Program-made: the position numbers and the translations under genes
In this document: piece after piece, positions 9,003 through 16,620 of the stretch
Layout of the letters: each line of letters starts with the position of its first letter
Position numbering within the stretch: position 1 is the first letter of the stretch
The notes under the pieces: model-generated
Told to the model about the DNA's origin: nothing
Databases searched by the model: none
What the model saw: the letters and a program-made list of their open reading frames with translations, nothing else
Source of the DNA: an uncultured Barnesiella sp.
GTDB lineage: Bacteria; Bacteroidota; Bacteroidia; Bacteroidales; Barnesiellaceae
Direction of reading: 5' to 3'
Length of the DNA: 53,377 nt
Assembly (NCBI GenBank): GCA_944320995.1
Contig: CALUJQ010000020.1
Span: forward strand, 1 to 53,377

Positions 9003-10319
9003 TTAATCTTTACCGCGTAAAATATTGATATGTCCCTTTAATTTTATTTTCTGGTTGTTCGACCCTTTGGCCTCTATGACATAATAGTAAACTCCGGGAT
9101 CGACATATTTGCCTCGGTATTTCCCGTCCCAACCTTGGTCGGGGCTGTCGAAATAGAACATCTGCACCCCCCATTTGTTGAAAATCCAACATTTGAATTC
9201 TACAATCGATTTATAGGCCACTTTCCACTCATCGTTGACCCCGGGGCTTGTTCCGGGAGAAAAGACATTGGGAGCTTCCAACCGAGGCTCCCCTATGTTG
9301 ATGGTAAATGTTTCGCTGTATGCCTGACAGTCGGCCGTGCTGTTGCTACCGACCAGACGCACATAGGTAATGCCCTCGTCCCGGAAAGTATATCGCAATG
9401 TCTCATCGTTATATCGGGCCAATGTGGTCGAGAAATCCTCTTTATCTGAGAACTGCCATTCGATATGTGTAACCGCGTCGGTTTTATAGGCTTGGAACTC
9501 TATTTCGGCGGGAGCCGACCCTCCCAAATATTCTGTGGGCTGCCGGTCATCTTCGTTGAGTGCATCTTCCCGATAATCTTGCTCGGCAGTGGCTGTTACC
9601 GCTATCGCCGTGGTGATATATTCGCCGGTTGATACCGATTGCTCCATTCCCCAAAAATTGAGCAACAGGTCGCCCGAGACGATAAAATCGGTATTGCAAA
9701 GAGGCGCCGGCACTTGAATGGTCGAAGAGAAGTCGTCGATAGTCTCCGACTGGGTCGTTTGGATATACGTGAGAGCTTCTTTGTCCCACACCAGACTCAT
9801 ATAACTAACCGTAAGTTCGCGTGGCAATGCCTTGGGGGCACCGTTAATCGAATAATAATTGAGTTTGGCTCCACTACCGTCCAGCAATAGAGTGGTTTGT
9901 TCGCATTGTCCCGAATCATTCGAGACAGAGGCCGCATTCAAAATGAGAGGAGCTTGTGAATAATCGATAATCCACATATAGTAACTTCGTCCGTTTTGTT
10001 CCGCTATATATCCACAATCGGCCTCGGTAAGGGAGAGTGTCGAGAGAGAGCCATTTTGCACAGCGCCTGTCACCGGGGTCGGCAAAGCAGCTCCCGAAGG
10101 GCCGAAGCGGCTCCACGAAATGAGAGAATCGCCTTCGCCCGAAAATTCGATTGTCGCATTATCCAGCGAGTATATGACAAAAACTCCACCCGTCAAACCT
10201 GTACTGGCTTCGGGGGTATAGCTATATGCCGGTCGTCCACCACCCAACACGGTAATCTGTTGGGCATATAATTGACCGAACATGATGATACTGGCAAAAG
10301 ACAACAGGTATTTATACAT
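9003..10319 (-). CDS. Secreted protein with a type IX secretion C-terminal domain (gliding-motility-associated type B)
   Basis: Starts best at ATG 10319 (438 residues), which gives a proper signal peptide (MYKYLLSFASIIMFGQLYAQ). A longer frame to 10499 would begin with 60 residues unlike a leader and is rejected. The middle (about 30-340) is beta-rich, without a recognised catalytic motif, and looks like Ig/PKD-type modules. The last 85 or so residues match the type B sorting domain: SPGTSPGVNDEW, FNKWGVQMF, GWDGKYRGK, DPGVYYYVIEA. Such domains route proteins through the type IX system to the cell surface. A TAACTTTG -7-like box sits at 10346-10353 on the minus strand. The biological role is unknown. 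Confidence 0.85.
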   Translation of the reverse strand: MYKYLLSFASIIMFGQLYAQQITVLGGGRPAYSYTPEASTGLTGGVFVIYSLDNATIEFSGEGDSLISWSRFGPSGAALPTPVTGAVQNGSLSTLSLTEADCGYIAEQNGRSYYMWIIDYSQAPLILNAASVSNDSGQCEQTTLLLDGSGAKLNYYSINGAPKALPRELTVSYMSLVWDKEALTYIQTTQSETIDDFSSTIQVPAPLCNTDFIVSGDLLLNFWGMEQSVSTGEYITTAIAVTATAEQDYREDALNEDDRQPTEYLGGSAPAEIEFQAYKTDAVTHIEWQFSDKEDFSTTLARYNDETLRYTFRDEGITYVRLVGSNSTADCQAYSETFTINIGEPRLEAPNVFSPGTSPGVNDEWKVAYKSIVEFKCWIFNKWGVQMFYFDSPDQGWDGKYRGKYVDPGVYYYVIEAKGSNNQKIKLKGHINILRGKD

Positions 10320-10345
10320 ATCTACTTCAAATAAGAAATGAATCA

Positions 10346-10353
10346 CAAAGTTA
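10346..10353 (-). promoter_or_regulatory. -7 element for the type IX client, mltD and uvrA run
   Basis: Minus-strand TAACTTTG fits TAnnTTTG and lies 27 bases before the chosen ATG at 10319, which supports that start. No good -33 TTTG is seen at the expected distance. Confidence 0.45.
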
Positions 10354-10455
10354 CAATTTTTCGAAGAATCGTATTTGTATCTTAAATTTAAAATTTCCCA
10401 ATAAACCCGTTGCCATAAGAATAAAGCTCCTCTCCTTGCCTTAATCCCGATTTGG

Positions 10456-10487
10456 TTTGCAACTGACAATATTTTTATGTACTTTTG
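10456..10487 (+). promoter_or_regulatory. Promoter of the LysM/PBP-like gene and PorT-like gene
   Basis: TTTG (10456-10459), 20 bases, then TACTTTTG (10480-10487), a close fit to the Bacteroidetes vegetative promoter. It predicts a leader of roughly 35-40 bases before ATG 10532. Confidence 0.7.
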
Positions 10488-10531
10488 TTTCTTGTACATA
10501 GAAATTACGCAGCAAGATAACGATTAAAAAG

Positions 10532-12583
10532 ATGAAACATACACGAATAACGATAATTCTATGGTTCTGTTTTACCGCTATTTTCATGTTGTCGGCTCAA
10601 ACCGAAAACCTACAAACCAAAGTTATAGACGGGAAAGAGTTCTATATTTATAAAGTAAAACCTTCGGAGGGATTCTATTCGGTCAGCCATAAGTTCGGCA
10701 TTTCGCAAGAAGAGATTATCCGGTATAATCCGGCGGCCAAAAGCGGTTTGAAGCGTGGCCAATTGCTGATGATTCCGACCAATAAAACCGTATCCGGCCA
10801 AAATTCCGGATCGGAAATCGAGAGTACCTTTGAACATACTATCGTAAGAGGCGAGTCGCTATACTCCATTTCCAAGACCTATAAAGTCCCCATACAAAGC
10901 ATCATCGATCTTAATCCCGGTTCGGAACGTGGCATCAAAGCCGGTGCTACCTTAAAGATTCCGCAACGGTATCAAAAGAAACAATCGACAACGGCCCAGC
11001 GACCTGCGCCATCGCAAACGCCTTCAACTGAAAAATCGACCCCTCAAACCACCGTGGTTTCGGCTTCTCCCGACGAACCTTCCGGGGATTTTGTTTATCA
11101 TACCATCGGTGAAGGAGAAACCTTGTTCTCCATATCCAAACGATACGATATGGATATAGAGACTATTTTGAAACTCAATCCGGGAATTTCGCCCAATAAT
11201 CTGAAAAAAGGCTCTGTGATACGATTGACTCCCGACACCAAGGAATCTACCGTAACGGTCGAATCCAAACAGCTATATACCCAATATAAAGTCCGTAAAA
11301 AAGAGACCCTGTACAGTATCTCGAAGAAGTTTGGAACGACTGTCGAAGAGATAAAGAAATGCAATCCCAATATCAAACAAATCAAACAAGACGACATCAT
11401 AAATATTCCTGCCGGGATAGAATACAATACGGTTACGGCCGAGAACCCCATTACCAGCGCCGAAATCAACAACATATATAATAAACTGTATAAAAGCGAC
11501 AAGAAAGGCGTCGTGAATGTGGCAATCATACTCCCGTTCATGTTGAAACAGCCGCATATCGACACCAAAGCAAGCCTGTATACCGAGTATTATCAAGGAT
11601 TCCTAATGGCGGTGGACAGTCTCAAACGCCAAGGGGCATCGATCAACGTTTATGCCTATGATTCGGAAGATTCCGAGGCGACAGTCCGTAATATCCTCAC
11701 CAATCCGCAAATGAAGGAGATGGATTTGATTGTCGCACCCGAAGACGACAACCACATCAAACAGATTGCCGATTTCGGGTTGGCCAATGATATTAATGTC
11801 GTCAATACCTTCTCCCTGAAAAACGAAGAGGTTTCGCTCAATGCCAAGGTATTCCAAACGAATATTCCCCACTCTTATCTGTATGCCGAAGCGGCCGACC
11901 GTTTTATCCGCTATTTGGGGAATCGCAAAATCGTATTTTTATCGCCTACTCCCGAGGAAGAAGACAAAAAAGATTTCATTGCCGGTTTGAAAGAGGAGTT
12001 GTCACGCGCCAATCTCTCATATAGCGAAATAAAATTCGGCAAGGATTTGAATCTGTTGGATCAGGATTCTATTTTAACGGGTGAAAGCGGCATCGTGTTT
12101 GTCCCGACATCGGCTAAGAAAAAAGTGTTATCGATCGTTGTCGCAGCCATCGAATCGTTGAAAGAGAAACAAAGTGACTTGGATGTTGCCCTCTTCGGTT
12201 ATCCCGAGTGGTTGACTCTCGTACCGGAATATTTGAATGAATTCTATAAATTGAATACCTACTTGTACTCTCGCTTCTATGCCAACCCGTTTGAAGAGAG
12301 CACCAAATCTTTCCACAAGAGATTCCTCTACTGGTATAACAAGGATATGATAAATGCCAGCCCCCAATATGCACTGTTGGGCTTCGATACCGGTATATAT
12401 TTCCTTTCCTCGATTCGAGAACAAGGGAAAAATTTCGCTTTGCAAGACATGAAGCCCTCGACCGATCGCATACAAACCGATTTTTCGTTCCAGCGCATAA
12501 ACAATTGGAGCGGTTTTATCAATAAATCGTTCTATTTCGTCAACTTTACGCCCGATTTCACAATCCGGAAAATTAGAGAATAA
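10532..12583 (+). CDS. Secreted protein with four LysM repeats and a periplasmic-binding-protein-like domain
   Basis: 683 residues. A signal peptide (MKHTRITIILWFCFTAIF, ending near LSAQ) is followed by four LysM repeats at about 25-85, 95-150, 185-238 and 250-300. Each has the pattern E-(T/S)L-(F/Y)S(I/V)S-K-(F/Y) and ends in IP or LTP; these should bind peptidoglycan. A Ser/Thr/Pro-rich linker separates repeats 2 and 3. From about residue 330 (VVNVAIILPFML) the fold resembles type 1 periplasmic-binding proteins such as amino-acid ABC receptors and LpoA-like proteins. No transporter genes are nearby, so a structural or regulatory wall role is as likely as solute capture. The stop is 3 bp before the PorT-like gene. 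Confidence 0.85.
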   Translation: MKHTRITIILWFCFTAIFMLSAQTENLQTKVIDGKEFYIYKVKPSEGFYSVSHKFGISQEEIIRYNPAAKSGLKRGQLLMIPTNKTVSGQNSGSEIESTFEHTIVRGESLYSISKTYKVPIQSIIDLNPGSERGIKAGATLKIPQRYQKKQSTTAQRPAPSQTPSTEKSTPQTTVVSASPDEPSGDFVYHTIGEGETLFSISKRYDMDIETILKLNPGISPNNLKKGSVIRLTPDTKESTVTVESKQLYTQYKVRKKETLYSISKKFGTTVEEIKKCNPNIKQIKQDDIINIPAGIEYNTVTAENPITSAEINNIYNKLYKSDKKGVVNVAIILPFMLKQPHIDTKASLYTEYYQGFLMAVDSLKRQGASINVYAYDSEDSEATVRNILTNPQMKEMDLIVAPEDDNHIKQIADFGLANDINVVNTFSLKNEEVSLNAKVFQTNIPHSYLYAEAADRFIRYLGNRKIVFLSPTPEEEDKKDFIAGLKEELSRANLSYSEIKFGKDLNLLDQDSILTGESGIVFVPTSAKKKVLSIVVAAIESLKEKQSDLDVALFGYPEWLTLVPEYLNEFYKLNTYLYSRFYANPFEESTKSFHKRFLYWYNKDMINASPQYALLGFDTGIYFLSSIREQGKNFALQDMKPSTDRIQTDFSFQRINNWSGFINKSFYFVNFTPDFTIRKIRE

Positions 12584-12586
12584 CCC

Positions 12587-13264
12587 ATGAGAGCATTACG
12601 ATATATATTATTGCTTGTAGCCGCGCTCTCTTTGCAAACCGGGTTGGCTCAACGAAGCGATTATCAACCCGAAATTACGGTGGGAGTCAAAGGCGGGACA
12701 ACGCTTTCGAGAGTATCGTTTACACCGACGGTGACACAATCCCTGTTATTGGGTTATACAGGTGGGGTTTCGATTCGTTACATCGAGGAAAAATATTTCG
12801 GACTGATTGCCGAGGTCAATTTTACACAATGCGGCTGGAACGAAACTTTCGATACCGACCCTTATACCTATTCCCATACGCTCAACTATGTGACAGTTCC
12901 CTTTTTGACACATTTCTTTTTCGGCAACCGTATTGTTCGGGGATTTATCAATGCCGGTCCGCAAATCGGCTTTCTATTAGGAGACAGTTACAAGAGCAGT
13001 TTCGATATTTATAACTTGCCCGAGTTCAGTCAAAAAAGCAAGGTAAAAGAGATATATACCATGGACATAGCCCATAAAATCGACTATGGAATCATGGCCG
13101 GGGCCGGAATAGAGTTCCGAATCGGGAAGAGCCACGGCATTGTGTTGGAAGGCCGGTATTACTATGGGTTGGGCGATATTTTCGGCAATCGTAAGAAAGA
13201 CGTATTCTCGGCGTCTCACAATCAAATCATAACCGTGTCGTTGGGTTACTTGTACCACTTCTGA
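12587..13264 (+). CDS. PorT-family outer-membrane beta-barrel protein
   Basis: 225 residues with a signal peptide (MRALRYILLLVAALSLQTGLA), then alternating hydrophobic/aromatic strands ending in LGYLYHF with the C-terminal aromatic typical of barrels. The pattern VGVKGGTTLSRVSF near the mature N-terminus and GIEFRIGKSHGIVLEGRYYYGLGDIF near the end fit the OMP_b-brl_2/PorT family. PorT itself is a component of the type IX system in Porphyromonas, and a type IX client is encoded divergently next door. Many members of this family are not PorT, however, so the symbol is withheld. The gene is tightly coupled to the LysM protein and converges on holA with only 3 bp between stops. Confidence 0.8.
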   Translation: MRALRYILLLVAALSLQTGLAQRSDYQPEITVGVKGGTTLSRVSFTPTVTQSLLLGYTGGVSIRYIEEKYFGLIAEVNFTQCGWNETFDTDPYTYSHTLNYVTVPFLTHFFFGNRIVRGFINAGPQIGFLLGDSYKSSFDIYNLPEFSQKSKVKEIYTMDIAHKIDYGIMAGAGIEFRIGKSHGIVLEGRYYYGLGDIFGNRKKDVFSASHNQIITVSLGYLYHF

Positions 13265-13267
13265 TTT

Positions 13268-14296
13268 TCAACAGTACAAGATTTTAAAGACCAGCTCCTT
13301 CAATAAATCGCCGTCGTTGCTTGATGCCCCTGCCCCTATCCCCTTGGAGCGTGCGTCGTATTGGCGGAGCAGGGCGATAATATCGATACATTTGAAAGCG
13401 TTATATGAGCGCATGGCGGCCGAATAATCCCGAGTTTGAAAAGCGTTCCTCAAATTGAGCTCTTTCATGAGACCGCTCTCCGATTTGTCGGCAGAGAAAT
13501 AACACAGCATCAAGTTTGAAAAGAAATTGAACAATACGCTTATCGTCACGATTAACGGGTTGTTTTTGGGGTTTTGTTCGAAATATTGCACTATCCGAGC
13601 CGCTTTCGACACATTTTTCGAGATAATGGCGTTCAGCAATTCATAGTTGTTGAAATCCTTGCTTATTCCTACATTCCGCTCAACCGATTCGGGAGTAATA
13701 CGCAGGCTTCCTTCGGGCAACGAAATAGCCAATTTGTCGAGTTCCCCGCTCAATCGGCTTAAATCGTTTCCAACGAAATCGGCCATCATCGACGCGGCTT
13801 TCGGGTCTATCGACAATTTTTTAGCTGTTACATAGTTGTTTATGAATGCGGGTAGTTGGTTGTCGTATAATTTTTTCGATTCATATACGACTCCTATACT
13901 CTCGATACCGGCTATAATTTTTTTATTTTTAAGTATCCCGTTTTTATAACAGATTACCAAAATCGTACTCATCAAAGGTTTCTGCAAATAGTACGACAAG
14001 TTGTCTATCCCCTTGATATTCTGGGCTTCCTTTACAACAATCAACTGTCGCTCGGCCATCATCGGGAATCGTTTGGCCGCATTGACGACGAGGGCAAAAT
14101 CATCTACATCGGCACCATAGAGGATGGTTTGGTTGAAATCGCGTTCTGTCTCATTCAACGCATTTGCAACAATTGCATCGCATATCAAATCGATATAATA
14201 CGATTCTTCTCCCATCAGCAGGTAAACGGGCTTAAATCGTTTCTCCCGTATATCCTGCAAAATAGCGGCATGCTGATTGGAATCTTTCTTGGCCAT
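13268..14296 (-). CDS. holA: DNA polymerase III delta subunit (HolA)
   Basis: Clamp-loader subunit that opens the beta sliding clamp. The 342 residues are the usual length. N-terminal motif FKPVYLLMGEESYYIDLICDAI (about 17-38) and the following ATPase-like fold without a Walker lysine are characteristic, as are RQLIVVKEAQNI, the LSRLSGELDKLAI helix of domain II and the all-alpha collar domain after about residue 215. It follows amn by 3 bp on the same strand. Confidence 0.93.
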   Translation of the reverse strand: MAKKDSNQHAAILQDIREKRFKPVYLLMGEESYYIDLICDAIVANALNETERDFNQTILYGADVDDFALVVNAAKRFPMMAERQLIVVKEAQNIKGIDNLSYYLQKPLMSTILVICYKNGILKNKKIIAGIESIGVVYESKKLYDNQLPAFINNYVTAKKLSIDPKAASMMADFVGNDLSRLSGELDKLAISLPEGSLRITPESVERNVGISKDFNNYELLNAIISKNVSKAARIVQYFEQNPKNNPLIVTISVLFNFFSNLMLCYFSADKSESGLMKELNLRNAFQTRDYSAAMRSYNAFKCIDIIALLRQYDARSKGIGAGASSNDGDLLKELVFKILYC

Positions 14297-14299
14297 AGC

Positions 14300-15079
14300 T
14301 TAGTATTCGTCAAATCGCAAATGTTTCACCGTTGTCCGCTTGCCGATAATCAGTTTCAAAGCCTCCACGCCTATCAACACATGCTCTTCCACAAAGTCGC
14401 GGGTCACCTTCTTGTCGCTTTCCTCGGTTTTGACGCCGGTCGAAATCATAGGCTGGTCCGAGACCAAGAGTAACGCCCCTACCGGAATTTGGTTGGCAAA
14501 TCCCACCGAAAAGAGTGTGGCCGTCTCCATATCGACGGCCATACAACGAATGCGGCGCAGGTATTCCTTGAAATTGTCGTCAAATTCCCACACCCTACGG
14601 TTGGTCGTATATACCGTCCCGGTCCAGTAATCGCGATGATGATTCCTCACAGCCGTAGAAACGGCTCGCTGCAACATGAATGCAGGCAATGCCGGCACCT
14701 CGGGCGGGAAATAGTCATTCGATGTCCCCTCCCCGCGAATGGCGGCTATCGGTAATATATAATCGCCCAACTTATTCACTTTTTTTATTCCTCCGCATTT
14801 ACCCAAAAACAAAACGGCTTCGGGGGCAACGGCACTCAGCAGGTCCATGATGGTTGCCGCATTGGCACTCCCCATACCAAAATTGATTATCGTTATCCCC
14901 TCGGCCGAGGCACTGGGCATATTACTGTCTTCACCCAAAATGGGGACATTGAAGTGAGAGGCGAATATTTCGACGTATTTCGAAAAATTGGTCAGTAAGA
15001 TGTGTTTGGCAAATTCCTTGATAGGCCTTTGTGTATATCGGGGTAACCAATTCTCTACAATCTCTTGTTTTGTTTTCAT
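14300..15079 (-). CDS. amn: AMP nucleosidase (short Bacteroidetes form)
   Basis: Splits AMP to adenine and ribose 5-phosphate. The start is taken as ATG 15079 (MKTKQEIVENWLPRYT, 259 residues); a frame 48 bases longer begins with a non-conserved stretch. The nucleoside-phosphorylase fold is clear: IINFGMGSANAATIMDLL, LFLGKCGGIKKVNKLGDYILPIAAIRGEGTS is the purine/phosphate region, and AVDMETATLFSVGFANQIPVGALLLVSDQP carries the catalytic Glu and base-binding Asp. It lacks the N-terminal regulatory domain of the E. coli enzyme, as is usual in this phylum. Paired with holA downstream. Confidence 0.9.
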   Translation of the reverse strand: MKTKQEIVENWLPRYTQRPIKEFAKHILLTNFSKYVEIFASHFNVPILGEDSNMPSASAEGITIINFGMGSANAATIMDLLSAVAPEAVLFLGKCGGIKKVNKLGDYILPIAAIRGEGTSNDYFPPEVPALPAFMLQRAVSTAVRNHHRDYWTGTVYTTNRRVWEFDDNFKEYLRRIRCMAVDMETATLFSVGFANQIPVGALLLVSDQPMISTGVKTEESDKKVTRDFVEEHVLIGVEALKLIIGKRTTVKHLRFDEY

Positions 15080-15094
15080 AAATGCGTAATTTTG
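15064..15094 (+). promoter_or_regulatory. Promoter of the HsdR-N-like gene
   Basis: CTTG (15064-15067) is 19 bases ahead of TAATTTTG (15087-15094), fitting the Bacteroidetes pattern. It overlaps the start of amn on the other strand and predicts a leader of about 40 bases. Confidence 0.5.
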
Positions 15095-15142
15095 GAGTAA
15101 ATTTACAGAAATTATTAGAAAGCGCAAATTTTCGCATACGAG

Positions 15143-15592
15143 ATGATCGAGTTGAATTTACCGCCCTATCCTTGCAAAATAAAACGAGATAAGGATAAAA
15201 CCCTTATTTTCGACGATTTGCGCCGTCGATATGTGGCTCTTACCCCCGAAGAATGGGTGCGGCAACATTTTGTCGCATATTTGATCGGTCAAAAGGGTTT
15301 CCCTCGCGGATTAATAGGCAACGAAATATCGTTGGTCCTCAACAAATGCAACCGCAGATGCGACACTATTGTATATGACCGCACGGGTAATCCTTTGTGC
15401 ATTGCCGAATACAAGGCCCCACATATCGAGATTACACAAAAGACTTTCGACCAAATCGTCCGCTATAACTTCGTATTGCAAGTAAAATATCTGTTTGTCT
15501 CAAACGGTTTGTCTCACTATTGCTGCCGTATAGATTATACCAACAACAGCTACACTTTCCTGCCCGATATACCTGCCTATTCCGATTTATGA
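15143..15592 (+). CDS. Solitary HsdR N-terminal-like nuclease-fold protein
   Basis: 149 residues matching in pattern the N-terminal domain of type I restriction enzyme R subunits. The PD-(D/E)xK core is recognisable: Asp74 in RRCDTIVYD, then Glu89-x-Lys91 in IAEYKAPH, followed by the QIVRYNFVLQVKYLFVSNGL helix-strand pair. There is no helicase domain and no HsdM/HsdS nearby, so this is not a restriction system. Stand-alone versions are common in Bacteroidetes chromosomes; their role is unknown. It is flanked by amn (divergent) and tRNA-Cys (convergent). Confidence 0.8.
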   Translation: MIELNLPPYPCKIKRDKDKTLIFDDLRRRYVALTPEEWVRQHFVAYLIGQKGFPRGLIGNEISLVLNKCNRRCDTIVYDRTGNPLCIAEYKAPHIEITQKTFDQIVRYNFVLQVKYLFVSNGLSHYCCRIDYTNNSYTFLPDIPAYSDL

Positions 15593-15626
15593 GTAGAGAA
15601 TCAAAGCTGGGGGTAAAATGGAGAAT

Positions 15627-15659
15627 AAAAAAAAGACCCGCTTTGCGAAGCGAGTCTTT
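15627..15659 (-). terminator. Terminator downstream of tRNA-Cys
   Basis: AAAGACCCGCTT (from 15632) pairs with AAGCGAGTCTTT (to 15659) around a TGCG loop with one mismatch. On the minus strand it is followed by a run of eight T (A-run at about 15627-15634), so it terminates the tRNA transcript; it also lies just after the convergent nuclease-fold gene. Confidence 0.85.
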
Positions 15660-15663
15660 CGAG

Positions 15664-15734
15664 AGGTTCCTGGCAGAATCGAACTGCCGTAAACGGTTTT
15701 GCAGACCGGTGCCTAACCACTCGGCCAAGGAACC
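15664..15734 (-). tRNA. tRNA-Cys (anticodon GCA)
   Basis: Minus-strand cloverleaf of 71 nt: acceptor GGTTCCT pairs with AGGAACC, discriminator T as expected for Cys tRNA; D arm region GGCCGAGTGGTTAGGC; anticodon arm CGGTCTGCAAAACCG with anticodon GCA; T arm with GTTCGATTC. No CCA is encoded. It has its own promoter and terminator. Confidence 0.97.
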
Positions 15735-15761
15735 CTTAGTACTTTTGAGCGATTGCGTGTG

Positions 15762-15793
15762 CAAAGGTATATTATATTTTTCTATTTTGCAAT
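15762..15793 (-). promoter_or_regulatory. Promoter of tRNA-Cys
   Basis: Minus-strand TACCTTTG (15762-15769) matches TAnnTTTG, with ATTG (15790-15793) 20 bases upstream. The predicted start is about 20 bases before the mature tRNA 5' end. Confidence 0.6.
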
Positions 15794-15802
15794 ATATAAA
15801 AT

Positions 15803-15979
15803 TTATTTTTTACGCTCATCGTTATTTATTTTTCGTGATTTGCAAGGCTTATCGCAGCCGCAGCAAGGCGAAACCGGCTCTTTCCTTGCCCGTACCATAT
15901 TGACAATCTTGTATATAATATAGCTCAATGCTATGACAAAGATAATACCTACAATGAGGCTTTGAATGGTTGTATTCAT
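15803..15979 (-). CDS. FeoB-associated Cys-rich membrane protein (58 residues)
   Basis: A small gene read directly from the sequence. ATG at 15979 overlaps the previous stop as TGATG; TAA at 15803-15805. The protein begins MNTTIQSLIVGIIFVIALSY, a single membrane helix (about 6-24), followed by a basic stretch and the cluster SPCCGCDKPCKSRK with four Cys, then a charged tail. This is the layout of the FeoB_associated family, found beside FeoB in many anaerobes; metal or electron handling at the cytoplasmic face is presumed but unproven. It is the third gene after feoAB and the HExxH membrane protein. Confidence 0.88.
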   Translation of the reverse strand: MNTTIQSLIVGIIFVIALSYIIYKIVNMVRARKEPVSPCCGCDKPCKSRKINNDERKK

Positions 15980-16611
15980 CAATTCTCTTTTTTCATAAAA
16001 TAAGTAATTTTATTCTCCATGTCATCAACCGTTATGCAATCACGGTTTCTTCTCATATACGAAAGCATCATAAAATCTCCCGAACAGGAAACGACATGGA
16101 ATAGTAGTATAATCATGACAGCGATTCTCCCCCACAGCGGTATGGGAAACAAGAATATCAATGCCAATAATCCCGATAAAATCAAAAAGGGAGCGAGAGC
16201 AATACGTCGAAACGATGAATAATCGGCTACAAAATTATGGGCAGCGGCATAGAATACAAAAGATTTCCATATAGCCCCGAACCGCACATCGGCTGCACCT
16301 TCACTTTTGTAAACAAGCCAGTGTATGAATTCATGCGTCGGAATGATTATGGCACACCCCAAAAGAGAGAAGAGAAGGCTCAGAAATATTTTCTCCGAGA
16401 ATTGAGCCGCGGTTGGCGTTCCGTTCCACAACCACCCGATGAAAATGCCGGTCAAAAACAGTAACCCCAGCAATACGATGGTATAGATAGCCCGATATAG
16501 TTTCCCCGGCCTGTTTTGTAATAGGAAAAGTTTTATATCGCTATATGCGAACGAATCGGCCACACTATATCCCGCGGCTTTATAAACAGACAAAAAAGAC
16601 TCCTTATCCAT
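15979..16611 (-). CDS. DUF3267-type membrane protein with HExxH metalloprotease motif
   Basis: 210 residues with about four membrane segments (around 41-61, 74-92, 142-158, 160-178). The second ends in the zinc-binding motif HEFIH (93-97) in IIPTHEFIHWLVYKSEG, and a later helix contains CSGDFMML, whose Asp may be the third metal ligand. This resembles DUF3267, a family distantly like site-2 proteases. It starts 10 bp after the feoAB stop and overlaps the Cys-rich gene by one base, so it belongs to the ferrous-iron operon. Proteolysis of an iron-linked substrate is an inference from motif and position only. Confidence 0.8.
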   Translation of the reverse strand: MDKESFLSVYKAAGYSVADSFAYSDIKLFLLQNRPGKLYRAIYTIVLLGLLFLTGIFIGWLWNGTPTAAQFSEKIFLSLLFSLLGCAIIIPTHEFIHWLVYKSEGAADVRFGAIWKSFVFYAAAHNFVADYSSFRRIALAPFLILSGLLALIFLFPIPLWGRIAVMIILLFHVVSCSGDFMMLSYMRRNRDCITVDDMENKITYFMKKEN

Positions 16612-16620
16612 TGGCTGGTT

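Noticed and set aside
10320..10499. N-terminal extension of the type IX client
   Set aside because: The extra 60 residues precede a clear signal peptide, run through the likely -7 box at 10346 and overlap the divergent promoter.
15143..15592. A type I restriction-modification locus
   Set aside because: Only the HsdR N-terminal nuclease-like domain is present, with no helicase, HsdM or HsdS genes near it.
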